From the NCBI RefSeq assembly GCF_016865365.1, contig NZ_AP024469.1, forward strand, positions 248,001 through 312,000: a DNA stretch of 64,000 bases, in the 5' to 3' direction. Made by a program: the position numbers and the translations under genes. The number at the start of each line of letters is the position of its first letter. Positions within the stretch are counted from its first letter, which is position 1. This document shows, piece by piece, positions 1-8,340 of the stretch. Below the pieces are notes generated by a model. The model saw only the letters and a program-made list of their open reading frames with translations, had not been told where the DNA came from and searched no databases. The DNA is from Geobacter sp. SVR. GTDB taxonomy: Bacteria; Desulfobacterota; Desulfuromonadia; Geobacterales; Pseudopelobacteraceae.

Positions 1-754
1 TCTCAACCTGGGCAGCAAGGGTGCCGCGCTGTTCGTAGTAAATACGTGTAGCGACAAAAGGGTTCCAGCCGTTGTAGATAATCAGCTTGGACTTGTACTC
101 ATAGTTCTGTTTGAGCGAACCATCAGGTTGACGCACCAGTTGCGGTCGCATGATATCCGGCTCAATCCGCTTGCCACCCAACATCAGCTTGGGACCATGG
201 CGGCGTGGCGTGTCACAGATGGAGCCGTGCTCCACGCAGTTGGGTGTGCCGAGGGCGAAGAAGAGCCGGTGATACTGGTCGCGGTCGGTGACGTCGCCGG
301 CGTCCATAATTATCGATTCAGCCCCGTAGTTTTTCTTGATCTTGGTCAGCTTTTCGGCGATATAGTCGGTCGCCTCTTCCCAACTTACCCGCTTGAACTT
401 TCCTTCCCCCCTGGCGCCGACCCGGATCATTGGATACTTCAGGCGATAGGGAGAATAGACCAGTTGCTGGCCTGCCGCTCCTTTGGCGCAGCAGGTTCCG
501 GCATTCATGGGCACTGCCTTGTTGCCGTAAATTTTGGCGATCTTGCCGTCCTTCACCCACATCTCCATGCCGCATTCAGCCGGGCACATGGCATCAGCGG
601 TATACTTGACGGTGTACTTTCCCATCTCAACCTGCATAGCTTCAGCTTCGGCCGGAGAGAGTTTTTTTAAGTGGAGCAGGCCGCTCTGGGTAACAGCCGT
701 TGCCCCGGCCAGCGCACCGGCATATTGTAAAAAGAGTCTTCTTGATATCTGCAT
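1..754 (-). CDS. Exported molybdopterin oxidoreductase catalytic subunit, partial
   Basis: The gene starts at 754 on the minus strand with a good ribosome site (GGAGGG) and runs off the left edge after 251 codons. The N-terminus carries a twin-arginine signal (SRRLFLQ at residues 4-10) and a hydrophobic stretch, so the folded enzyme should be exported. A [4Fe-4S]-type motif follows with C57, C61 and C88/C89, and a possible Mo-ligand cysteine in the segment GSICDTP (C180). This is the DMSO-reductase family; the linked four-cluster subunit suggests a respiratory PsrA/PhsA/ArrA-like enzyme. The usual first cysteine of the cluster motif (three residues before C57) is an Asp. The substrate cannot be decided, but the adjacent AioXSR/ArrXSR-like sensor set makes an oxyanion such as arsenate plausible. 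Confidence 0.88.
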   Translation of the reverse strand, partial: MQISRRLFLQYAGALAGATAVTQSGLLHLKKLSPAEAEAMQVEMGKYTVKYTADAMCPAECGMEMWVKDGKIAKIYGNKAVPMNAGTCCAKGAAGQQLVYSPYRLKYPMIRVGARGEGKFKRVSWEEATDYIAEKLTKIKKNYGAESIIMDAGDVTDRDQYHRLFFALGTPNCVEHGSICDTPRRHGPKLMLGGKRIEPDIMRPQLVRQPDGSLKQNYEYKSKLIIYNGWNPFVATRIYYEQRGTLAAQVE

Positions 755-765
755 GGATTCCCTCC

Positions 766-1431
766 TTATTTATTAAGATCGCCGTCGGCAAGTTTGAACA
801 GATTGGCATCGCGAAGGATATATGGACTCTTCGGCTTGGTGTCAAATTCCGGGTGCCAGAGTTCCGTCTTGTTGTCACGGACCAATTTGGCAATTTCGCT
901 GTTTGGATCGTTCAAGTCGCCGAAAATACGCGCTAAACCTGGGCAGTTCCTGACGCAGGCCGGCTCCTCGATTCCCTGGGCGAGACGATGACTACAGTAA
1001 TCGCATTTGTCCACCATCCTAAGTTCTTTGGCAGTTTTGCCGCTGACTTCCTTGACCTTTTTGGCAAAAGGTTTCGGATCGTTTTTCACCGGGAGATGCG
1101 GATGGAGATAGCGGGCACCGTAGGGACATCCATTTACGCACCGGCCGCAGCCGATGCAGAGATCCCTGTTCACCATAACAACGCCATCCTCGCGCTTGTA
1201 GGTTGCTCCTTTTACCGGGCAGGGCTCAATGCAGGGCGGTTCTGCACAGTTGTTGCATAATTTGGGGAAAAAATGACGTTTTGCATCAGGATAAGCCCCC
1301 TCTTCGGCAAAATCCACTTTCGAGCGGAATTTACCCATCGGTACGGCATTTTCCATCTTGCAACTTACCTGGCACGAGGTGCAACCGACGCACCTGCGCA
1401 GATCCACCAGTAATCCGTACTGTTTGGACAT
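766..1431 (-). CDS. Four-[4Fe-4S] ferredoxin subunit of molybdoenzyme
   Basis: A 221-residue electron-transfer subunit of the DmsB/PsrB/ArrB type. Sixteen cysteines fall in four groups: C14/C17/C20/C24, C59/C62/C67/C71, C92/C95/C98/C102 and C143/C146/C159/C163. This is the pattern for four [4Fe-4S] clusters that pass electrons between the quinone or cytochrome pool and the molybdenum subunit. It has no signal peptide, so it is probably co-exported with the Tat-targeted catalytic subunit, whose start lies 11 bases downstream. The gene order here is B before A. AGGAGG stands just before its ATG. No membrane anchor gene is visible; it may lie beyond the window. Confidence 0.93.
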   Translation of the reverse strand: MSKQYGLLVDLRRCVGCTSCQVSCKMENAVPMGKFRSKVDFAEEGAYPDAKRHFFPKLCNNCAEPPCIEPCPVKGATYKREDGVVMVNRDLCIGCGRCVNGCPYGARYLHPHLPVKNDPKPFAKKVKEVSGKTAKELRMVDKCDYCSHRLAQGIEEPACVRNCPGLARIFGDLNDPNSEIAKLVRDNKTELWHPEFDTKPKSPYILRDANLFKLADGDLNK

Positions 1432-1540
1432 GTGTACTCCTCCTTTGAAAGATTAATCTTTACTACGCCATCAAGAAACATGCCGATTTTTTTCATCATA
1501 ATAACAGATAGTTGAACGGGACACACCTATGCAGCGCCTG

Positions 1541-1556
1541 CGCAGGTGTGCAGCCA
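1541..1556 (-). promoter_or_regulatory. Candidate sigma-54 promoter of molybdoenzyme operon
   Basis: Read on the minus strand the site is TGGCTGC-ACAC-CTGCG: a -24 GG and a -12 GC ten bases apart, close to the consensus TGGCACG-N4-TTGCA but with several mismatches. It lies about 110 bases upstream of the ferredoxin-subunit ATG, and the neighbouring activator (1590-3008) carries the GAFTGA motif that contacts sigma-54. The context favours the call; the matches alone are modest. Confidence 0.45.
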
Positions 1557-1563
1557 TTGCACA
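1547..1563. promoter_or_regulatory. Dyad TGTGCA-N5-TGCACA over the putative -24 element
   Basis: A perfect 6-5-6 inverted repeat overlapping the upstream half of the proposed sigma-54 promoter, in the gap between the activator stop and the ferredoxin-subunit start. It could be an operator for the linked regulator or for an Fnr/Crp-like protein. No T-run follows it, so it is not a typical terminator. Confidence 0.4.
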
Positions 1564-1589
1564 GGCGCATGGAGAAAAAACGGAACCAG

Positions 1590-3008
1590 TTACTCAGGAA
1601 GACCTGAAGAACTTTCCAGCAGTTTTTTGCGGAGGGTATTGCGGGCAATACCGAGCAACCGGGCTGCCTGCACCTGATTCTGACCGGTCAAGGACAGCGA
1701 TTTTGTCACCATGCCGGTTTCAATCTGCTGAATAATATCCGGCAGACTACATGGCAGATTATTGGCAAACAGACGCTCGATAAAATCGTCAACCAGCCTG
1801 TTGCACGACTGGAGCGATTGAAAACAGCATGCATGACCATCTGAAACGGAAAGCAGCAGTTCCAGGGAGTTGTCGGTGGCCAGAAGCACAGCCTTCTGGA
1901 TGACGTTTTCAAGCTCGCGGACATTGCCCGGCCAGGTATGGTTCCTGAGACGCTCCAGACTTTCCGAGGCAATGCTGCGAATATTCTTGTTGAAAAGTTG
2001 ATTATACTTACGAATGAAATAGACACACAGTTCGCTGATATCCTCTTGCCGTTCCCGCAGAGGCGGCAAGGCTATGCTGATGACATTCAGCCGGTAAAAC
2101 AGGTCTTCCCTGAAACTTTTCTTTCTGACCATATCGGCAAGGTCGCAATGGGTGGCAGCGATAATACGCACATCAACCCGCAAGGTTTCAATGCCCCCAA
2201 CCCGCTGGAAACTGCCGTCTTGCAGAACCCTCAGCAGTTTGCCCTGCAAAGGTAGCGGCAGATCGCCGATTTCATCCAGAAAGATGGTGCCGCCGTGGCA
2301 TTGCTCGAATTTGCCGGGGTGCCTGACCGTAGCGCCGGTAAACGCCCCTTTTTCATGACCGAACAGCTCACTTTCCAAAAGTGTGTCGGGAATAGCGGAA
2401 CAGTTGATGGCCAGAAACGGCTTGCGGGTACGCAGGCCGTGCTTGTAAAGCGCCCGCGCCACAAGTTCCTTGCCGGTTCCCGTTTCTCCCTGGATCAGCA
2501 CGGTGGTATCGCTTGGCGCTGTCTTGCCGATCTGCTTGAACACCTCCAGCATCTTTCTGCTGGCACCGACAATCCGATCTTCAGCCCCATCGGTTTGCTC
2601 CTGACCATCAAAGACCAGATCGGCAAGCATCCGCCCCGACTGGAGCGCATCATTGATTACCTTGAGCAGATGTGCGTTATCGAACGGCTTGAGCAAGAAG
2701 TCAAAGGCTCCCTGCTTCATCGCCTCAATGGCCCGCTCGGTTGAACTAAAGGCGGTCATCAGAATAACCTGCACTGCCGGATAGCTTTCTTTGATCCTGG
2801 CCAGCGTCGCAAGCCCGTCCATACCCGGCATGGCTATATCCATGACCACAACATGTACAGGATGTTGCGATAGCATGCTCAAGGCTTTTTCACCACTGGA
2901 GGCCGTATCCACTTCAAAGCCTTCGGAAACCAGAAAGCGTTGCAAGGCATAGCAGATGGCCTGCTGGTCGTCCACAATCAGGATATGTCCGGTTTCATCA
3001 TGGTTCAT
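1590..3008 (-). CDS. Sigma-54-dependent response regulator (NtrC family)
   Basis: A 472-residue, three-domain activator. The receiver domain (about 8-125) has the acidic pair D13/D14, phospho-acceptor D57 and the conserved Lys in LLKPFD. The central AAA+ domain has Walker A GETGTGKE and the sigma-54-contacting loop GAFTGA. The C-terminus carries a Fis-type helix-turn-helix (QVQAARLLGIARNTLRKKL). It overlaps the kinase gene upstream by 11 bases, so the two are certainly partners. Its most likely target is the molybdoenzyme operon directly downstream, where a GG-N10-GC site is visible. Confidence 0.95.
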   Translation of the reverse strand: MNHDETGHILIVDDQQAICYALQRFLVSEGFEVDTASSGEKALSMLSQHPVHVVVMDIAMPGMDGLATLARIKESYPAVQVILMTAFSSTERAIEAMKQGAFDFLLKPFDNAHLLKVINDALQSGRMLADLVFDGQEQTDGAEDRIVGASRKMLEVFKQIGKTAPSDTTVLIQGETGTGKELVARALYKHGLRTRKPFLAINCSAIPDTLLESELFGHEKGAFTGATVRHPGKFEQCHGGTIFLDEIGDLPLPLQGKLLRVLQDGSFQRVGGIETLRVDVRIIAATHCDLADMVRKKSFREDLFYRLNVISIALPPLRERQEDISELCVYFIRKYNQLFNKNIRSIASESLERLRNHTWPGNVRELENVIQKAVLLATDNSLELLLSVSDGHACCFQSLQSCNRLVDDFIERLFANNLPCSLPDIIQQIETGMVTKSLSLTGQNQVQAARLLGIARNTLRKKLLESSSGLPE

Positions 3009-4422
3009 TGGCTGCTCCGGTTTTCTTGGTAGTCATATCTGATGCTACGGGAAAAGAAACAGCAAACATCGTGCCCGTAGAGTCACAGCAAAAATCGATC
3101 GTGCCGCCGAAATGCCCGACTATGTTATGAATAACCGACAACCCCAGTCCGGTGCCTTCCGGTTTTGTCGTGAAAAACGGATCGAATATTTTGTCCCTTA
3201 TCGCTTCCGGGATGCCGCCGCCACTGTCACGCACCCTGATCTCAACCCTGTTGTCCACCGTTATCCCGCCGGAGATATGTAGCTCCCCTCCTTCCGGCAT
3301 CGCTTCAACGGCATTCATGAGCAGATTGAGCAGCACCTGTTCAATCATTGCCCGATCAGCCAAGACCGGTGGCATGGCTGCAAGCTCGGTTGCAACTTCT
3401 ATTCCTTGTATCCGCATCTGATAGCGGCAAATGTACAAAACATGATGCGTCACTTCCGGCAGATCGACAGCCTGAGGCGTTGCTTCCTCAATATGGGTGA
3501 AGGCAAGAAATTGTTTGAGCAGGGTCTCCATCCGTTCGGTTTCCGACAGGACGACCTCAATGTCTTTTCGTGTGGGTGAAGAGCTTTCAAGAAAGGACTG
3601 AAAGAGTATCTTGATACTGGTCAGCGGATTGCGGATTTCATGTGCCAAACCTGCTGAAAGCTGCCCCAGCGCACTCAGCTTCTCGGTCCGCAACATCTGG
3701 CGCATCGTCTCCTGCGCCCGTTGCCGGGAGGAAGCCAACTCCTGCGACAAGGTATCAAAGGTTGCGGCAAGGGCGCCAAGTTCGCCGTGGCCGGCAAGAC
3801 CGACCCGCTTGCCGAATTCTCCGCGTATCAGCGCTTCACCATGTGCTATCAAATGATTAAGGGGTCGGGCAAGATAGCGGTTAAGAAGAAGGGAAAACAG
3901 CAGTGCCCCTAAAATGGCGATGCCGCTGCCGACAGCAATCCGGTTGCGCAACCGTTCCTGTGTAACGGTAATACGAGTTTCTTTCAGCCCCAGATGCAGC
4001 TCAGCAGGAAGGCCACTGAATACTTTCACCCCCACATCACGGATCGTCCCGACCTCCGTGGCAAGCAACTGGACTGTTTCTTCCTTGTTTCCGGTGGGGT
4101 TCCATTCCGTGAGTCCGACAGGATAGCCGGTTCCGAAGGTATGGGCGAACAGCTTGCCGTCCATCCCGATCACAAAGGCGTAGTGCAGATCACTGTCGCT
4201 CTTCAGTGAAGCGGAAATGGCCGCCTCGGTCTGGTACGGCTCATCCTGTACCACCTGATCGGCTATCCGGTCGGCAAGATTGCGGGCAATGGTCAGCCCG
4301 TACCTGCTCTGCTCCGCCCGGAGTGCGGACGTCACCTCCAGCCGCACCACCAGGAGAATCAGGACCGTCAGGAGCGACAGCAGAAGGGTGTTCAGTAGAA
4401 ATATTCTCAACCAGAATTTCAT
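2998..4422 (-). CDS. Membrane sensor histidine kinase
   Basis: A 474-residue kinase. Transmembrane helices at about 5-27 and 162-181 flank a periplasmic sensor region of roughly 130 residues. Then come a HAMP linker, a HisKA domain with phospho-acceptor H261 in LAHEIRNPL, and an ATP-binding domain with N, G1 (DSGGGIPE) and G2 (GTGLGLS) boxes. It overlaps the binding-protein gene by 4 bases and the regulator gene by 11, so all three are translated together. In AioXSR/ArrXSR/ArxXSR systems a PhnD-like lipoprotein presents the ligand to such a kinase; that role is inferred here from order and domains. Confidence 0.95.
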   Translation of the reverse strand: MKFWLRIFLLNTLLLSLLTVLILLVVRLEVTSALRAEQSRYGLTIARNLADRIADQVVQDEPYQTEAAISASLKSDSDLHYAFVIGMDGKLFAHTFGTGYPVGLTEWNPTGNKEETVQLLATEVGTIRDVGVKVFSGLPAELHLGLKETRITVTQERLRNRIAVGSGIAILGALLFSLLLNRYLARPLNHLIAHGEALIRGEFGKRVGLAGHGELGALAATFDTLSQELASSRQRAQETMRQMLRTEKLSALGQLSAGLAHEIRNPLTSIKILFQSFLESSSPTRKDIEVVLSETERMETLLKQFLAFTHIEEATPQAVDLPEVTHHVLYICRYQMRIQGIEVATELAAMPPVLADRAMIEQVLLNLLMNAVEAMPEGGELHISGGITVDNRVEIRVRDSGGGIPEAIRDKIFDPFFTTKPEGTGLGLSVIHNIVGHFGGTIDFCCDSTGTMFAVSFPVASDMTTKKTGAANEP

Positions 4423-5387
4423 GGTTTGAAGAGGTCGTACCGGCGAACCAACTGGCGAATCCGCGCCAGTGCGGATTCATTTATATCCACAAAGCCACGG
4501 GACATCTCCGTATGTTCCCAGTCAATCAGGCGAGCGGCATCCTTGCCCGCCGGATCAAAGGCAAGCAAGGCGGATTTGAGAGAAGCCAGCAGGGCAGGAT
4601 CGACCCCTTTGCCATAGCAGATCAGGCTGCTGGGAGAAGGTTCCGACACAGCTAGAATCCTAACCTTGCCCTCAGCTTCAAGCCGTCGGGCCAAGGTATC
4701 CTGAAGTCCTCCGACATCATAACGGCCGTTAATGACCAGACGTGCCGTCTCCGCATGGGAATCGGTAAAGGTGTAGTCCGCCAGATCGTGCAGGGCTATT
4801 CCGGCCTGCTCCAGCATGTTGCGCGGCAGCAGGTGCCCCTGGGTTGAGTACTTGTTGCCGAAGGCAAAGGTTTTTCCCTGCAGTTCCTGAAGGCTTTTGA
4901 TGGCGCTGCCGCGACGGGTGACGATGATGCTGCGGTACTCGGCCCGTTTTTCAGCGTTCAGCCCCATGACCAGACATCCCGCTCCATATTTTTCCCGCGC
5001 CCGAACGCAGTTAACCGGCCCCATGGCTGCGAACTGTATCTCCCGCCGTCCCAGGGCATCAACGGTTTCACCATATCCTTTGGTGAAACGGATCGCAAAC
5101 CTGTGCCCGGTTTCCTCCTCAAGGTATTTGAGAAACGGGGCATAAATCCGGACATCTTCCTTTGGTCCAAGGCGCAGGTCAAAACCGAAAACCAAGGCGG
5201 GCTGTGCTTGAGGGGCTGTCGCAGGTGGTTGATGTATGAGCGGCGCCTGTGGGGCAAGCCGTACTTTTTTTGCCTGTTCAGACTGCTCACAGCCTGATAC
5301 TGCCATGGACAGCAGCACGGAAATCATCAGCAGGGCTGCTCTGTGCACAAGGAGAATCACATAGCCTCCACGACGGCTGAAACTCAA
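4419..5387 (-). CDS. PhnD-like periplasmic binding lipoprotein (AioX/ArrX-like)
   Basis: A 322-residue protein with a lipoprotein signal peptide (lipobox AVSGC, lipidated C33) and a phosphate/phosphonate-type periplasmic binding domain. There is no ABC permease or ATPase nearby. The gene is fused in operon fashion to a histidine kinase and NtrC-type regulator, the layout of arsenite/arsenate sensing (AioX/ArrX) and of the PhnD-like domain built into TtrS. It is therefore probably a sensor rather than a transporter part. The first possible start is TTG at 5387. An alternative GTG at 5360 follows GGAGG closely, so the N-terminus is uncertain by nine residues. Confidence 0.88.
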   Translation of the reverse strand: MSFSRRGGYVILLVHRAALLMISVLLSMAVSGCEQSEQAKKVRLAPQAPLIHQPPATAPQAQPALVFGFDLRLGPKEDVRIYAPFLKYLEEETGHRFAIRFTKGYGETVDALGRREIQFAAMGPVNCVRAREKYGAGCLVMGLNAEKRAEYRSIIVTRRGSAIKSLQELQGKTFAFGNKYSTQGHLLPRNMLEQAGIALHDLADYTFTDSHAETARLVINGRYDVGGLQDTLARRLEAEGKVRILAVSEPSPSSLICYGKGVDPALLASLKSALLAFDPAGKDAARLIDWEHTEMSRGFVDINESALARIRQLVRRYDLFKP

Positions 5388-5403
5388 TTACCAATCATGA
5401 CAG

Positions 5404-5432
5404 ACTATAGAGACATACACTCGTTATGGCAA
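5404..5432 (-). promoter_or_regulatory. Sigma-70-type promoter for the sensor operon
   Basis: On the minus strand: TTGCCA, 17-base spacer, TATAGT, each box matching the consensus at five of six positions. Transcription would begin near 5397, just upstream of the binding-lipoprotein gene, and would suit low constitutive expression of a sensor operon. Confidence 0.6.
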
Positions 5433-6009
5433 GTCATGTTCCCGAAAGCAGCCGGTTTTCCGGATTTATAACCACTGCCGCCACTGACCATTAACCTGTC
5501 GCTGTGTAATGAATGTCCAAACAATCGGATGATTAAGTATCTTAACTTAAACATCGATTTGATACTCTTACCGCCTCACGGCTTTCGTACGGTAGTTGCC
5601 GGCTTATTCTTACAGAAACGGCTGGTGATATCCATTTCCAGGACGAATCGGTTTGTCGTCCATATGCGTACTCACCTGCACCGGCTCCAAGGCTATTTAC
5701 GAATTTGGAATCAGAAAGTTGTCAAATTTGCAACTTCAACCGTAAAAGCATAAAACACCTATATATCTGACTTTATTCAGTTATTTTGATATGGTACACA
5801 TAGGCTGGCAAAGAAGAAAACGACAGCCCCTATCCCCAAAAGCTTCAGAAAGTTGTCAGAATTCTTCCGACCATCCACGTCAGTAAAACATCGCATTTCC
5901 GATTCAAGTCCAAATCATCAATCTGAAACAAGAATAGCCCCAAAGTGCGTAAGAACTGTCGCCATCTGGGGCTATTTCTATAATCCAACCTATCCAAGAA
6001 GGAGGCCCT
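5433..6009. other. AT-rich intergenic region without a gene
   Basis: About 580 bases between the divergently arranged sensor operon and the 6010 gene. No convincing coding frame or RNA gene was seen. It holds a direct repeat (listed separately) and the ribosome site AGGAGG just before 6010. Confidence 0.6.
5711..5858 (+). repeat. Direct repeat TCAGAAAGTTGTCA, two copies
   Basis: Identical 14-base copies at 5711-5724 and 5845-5858, 134 bases apart in the same direction, in otherwise unassigned AT-rich DNA. They could be regulator sites or remnants of a mobile-element end. Nothing else flanking them is alike. Confidence 0.55.
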
Positions 6010-6978
6010 ATGGAATTAGTCCAATTTCTCATGGCAGTAGCGACCCGACACGAGCGAGAAAAGGATGAGTATGAGGAGGAAATAAAGGAATTAAACCTGA
6101 GGCAGAAAAAGAATCTGAGCGGTCGGACAAGTTTCACCCTGACCTATGACGATGAGTTGGCACTGCTTAAAGGAGTCATTGGTTTGGTTCGCGGAAAGCC
6201 ACCCTGCTTGAAGAGACTCACAGCGCCGGCCATTGGAGTCCTTGCCTACATCCTCATGGCAAAAGTTGAAAATGATGTCTTTATTGAAGGCCATGAAATT
6301 GTAACCAAACTGGTTTATGACCCGGAAAAAACAATCGTGTATCTGAAAGGTTTTGCTGAGCTGAAAGAAAGGGGATGGATCAGGGTGATTGACAGACCTG
6401 GCATGTCCTTCACCGATCAACCGCCTTTCAGCTGGCTACAGGCGTGGTTGGAGTTGAGCGAATCCTTTGATAAAGCAATGGGAGTTTGTCAGGATAACAG
6501 TCGAGCCTTTGCATCGAATGATGGATATTTGGATGCAGTCTACTCCTATCTCTATGCATTGATTCATGATGACATCAACCGTTACAAGGTAACCGATTCT
6601 GAAGCAGTTCTGGAAACTCTGGAACCAGAAGGTTGGTACAGAAGGGTTGCACAGAGAGTTGAAGTATCGACGTGCCCACTTCCGGCTGCAGAAGCACAGC
6701 ATAAATATTCCCTGAGTATCTTTCAACATCTGACACTGATGGGATTATTGGCTCAGCGTGATGGTGATTTGAAGTTCGATTTTAATGATCCGTCCGAAGT
6801 GACAAGCCTGTTTGCCCGTGGCCGGGTCTGCCGAAAGCGCATGAAAGACCATCTGTTCGCTGATAAAAGCCATTTGAAACGCAACAGGCTCCTGGAAGGA
6901 ACCCGTAGTGAGTTCGGAGAAACTGTTCAATTGACTCAGCTCGGCTTTTCACACCTCTTTTCAATTGTATTCCCATAA
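6010..6978 (+). CDS. Hypothetical protein, 322 residues
   Basis: The start is well supported by GAAGGAGG seven bases upstream. The protein is soluble, with a charged, probably coiled N-terminus (about 12-36) and no signal or membrane segment. The C-terminal third (about 240-320) looks like a winged helix, with basic helices and a strand-rich end (ETVQLTQLGFSHLF). I do not recognise the family. It resembles in flavour the N-terminal portion of larger AAA+ proteins, and it ends abruptly with VFP and a stop, so it may be a shortened relic. No partner gene is adjacent. It sits beside a rearranged junction (7.5 kb), which fits an acquired or eroded gene. Confidence 0.7.
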   Translation: MELVQFLMAVATRHEREKDEYEEEIKELNLRQKKNLSGRTSFTLTYDDELALLKGVIGLVRGKPPCLKRLTAPAIGVLAYILMAKVENDVFIEGHEIVTKLVYDPEKTIVYLKGFAELKERGWIRVIDRPGMSFTDQPPFSWLQAWLELSESFDKAMGVCQDNSRAFASNDGYLDAVYSYLYALIHDDINRYKVTDSEAVLETLEPEGWYRRVAQRVEVSTCPLPAAEAQHKYSLSIFQHLTLMGLLAQRDGDLKFDFNDPSEVTSLFARGRVCRKRMKDHLFADKSHLKRNRLLEGTRSEFGETVQLTQLGFSHLFSIVFP

Positions 6979-7071
6979 TCGATAGCTGAGAGTGCCTAAT
7001 TGGTGGTGTCTGCTTGTAGTTGTAAAGATTCCGCTCGTATATAAACTCTGAGTTGACTATCAAGACTATTT

Positions 7072-7533
7072 CTAAACCCCCTGCTCTTCCAGAAACTGCT
7101 TGATCTTCTCTCTGTTCTTCTTGAATGGATAGTGCCTCCCGCTCAGCCAATCTGATAGCTGTTCTGGATCTCTCCCCATTAATTCGCCAAGATGATCAAA
7201 GTTCATTCCTGAAGCTCGTTTATACCATGCAAGCCGCCCAACGGTGTCATCCGGACAGTCGAACGGAATATAACCTAGAAATTTGATAATTCTTGGATTA
7301 TATTGCAGTTCTGGTTCGGTGCCATGTTCCCAGTTCCAGATTGAGGACTCGGTGACGCCGATGATCTCGGCAACTTCTCTCTGGAGGAGGCTGAGATCCA
7401 TTCGTTTCTTACGGATGTGTTCACCGACTGTGATGGGGAATTCAGGATAACCGGGAAGCTGCTGTTTTTCGAGGGGAATTTGAATTGAGAACGAGTGCCG
7501 TTTTAAGTGGGTATAGTAGAGAAAGGTCAACAC
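7072..7533 (-). CDS. Xre-type helix-turn-helix regulator, N-terminus probably truncated
   Basis: The C-terminal 130 or so residues form a lambda-repressor-like DNA-binding protein: GEHIRKKRMDLSLLQREV, then a recognition helix (VTESSIWNWEHG) and a second helical part ending DWLSGRHYPFKKNREKIKQF. Such small proteins are widespread single-gene regulators, often found with integrated DNA. The reading frame stays open upstream into the antisense of the comM fragment, so the native start is uncertain. The first in-frame candidate at the junction is GTG at 7533 (153 residues), and an internal ATG lies at 7401. The junction with comM at about 7530 probably removed its own start. Confidence 0.65.
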   Translation of the reverse strand: MLTFLYYTHLKRHSFSIQIPLEKQQLPGYPEFPITVGEHIRKKRMDLSLLQREVAEIIGVTESSIWNWEHGTEPELQYNPRIIKFLGYIPFDCPDDTVGRLAWYKRASGMNFDHLGELMGRDPEQLSDWLSGRHYPFKKNREKIKQFLEEQGV

Positions 7534-8015
7534 ACCCCTGCCCCTGCGGCTATCTGGCTGATCCGATCCATCCCTGCAGTTGTACCCCCATCTCCATCCA
7601 TCGTTATCGGTCACGTATCTCCGGGCCTCTTCTGGACCGAATCGACATTCACATCGAGGTGCCTGCCGTGAAATACCGGGACCTCTCCGATCGGGGAGAA
7701 TCGGAAAGCTCGGCAGACATAGGACGGCGCGTGGAGCGTTCGCGGCAGATTCAGCTCGAGCGATTCTCCGGTACGAGGATCCACTGCAATGCCCAGATGA
7801 CACCACGCTTCATAAAAAAACATTGTGATCTGGATGCTGCCGGCAATCGCATGCTGGAACTGGTGACGGATCGCCTCGGTTTTTCCGCCCGCACCTACAA
7901 CCGCATTCTCAAGGTTGCCAGAACCATTGCCGATTTGGGAGAGAGCGAACATATCCGCGAAGAGCACATCGCCGAAGCAATCCAGTATCGCAGTCTGGAC
8001 CGGAAGTCGGTCTAG
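7531..8015 (+). pseudogene. comM: 3' fragment of comM (YifB family Mg-chelatase-like ATPase)
   Basis: About 160 codons matching the C-terminal third of ComM/YifB, a AAA+ helicase that helps branch migration in natural transformation. Recognisable are the cysteine segment HPCPCGY...HPCSC, the arginine-finger region YRSRISGPLLDRIDIHIEVP and the C-terminal helical domain ending in EAIQYRSLDRKSV. The family is normally about 500 residues, so the N-terminal two thirds are missing. Homology begins sharply at about 7531, next to the inverted Xre gene, which marks a deletion or insertion junction. No start codon or ribosome site of its own is convincing. Confidence 0.9.
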
Positions 8016-8340
8016 CCGCCCCGTCTCCTTGATCCTACATATACCCGAAAAGATTTTTACGGGACATGTGAATATCTTGTGGTAAAGTTATAATCTTGCG
8101 CACTAATAATATCATTGGGGTAACTGAATGAAAAAAGCATTAATTACCGGAATCACCGGTCAGGATGGATCCTATCTAGCCGAGTTGCTGCTTTCCAAAG
8201 GCTATGAGGTGCACGGCATGATCCGCCGCTCCTCATCATTCAATACCGGCCGCATCAACCATATCTATCGCGATCCCCACGAAAAGGATGTACGCCTGTT
8301 CCTGCACTACGGCGATCTGAACGATGCCAGCTCCATCAAC
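7974..8340 (+). repeat. Source copy of duplicated block (comM tail, promoter region, gmd 5' end)
   Basis: These 367 bases recur at 9509-9877 with clear but incomplete identity. The shared block covers the last codons of comM, the intergenic region with an AACATTT/GAATATC..GTGGTAAA segment and the first 71 codons of gmd. The partner copy leads into a deleted gmd pseudogene. Confidence 0.9.
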
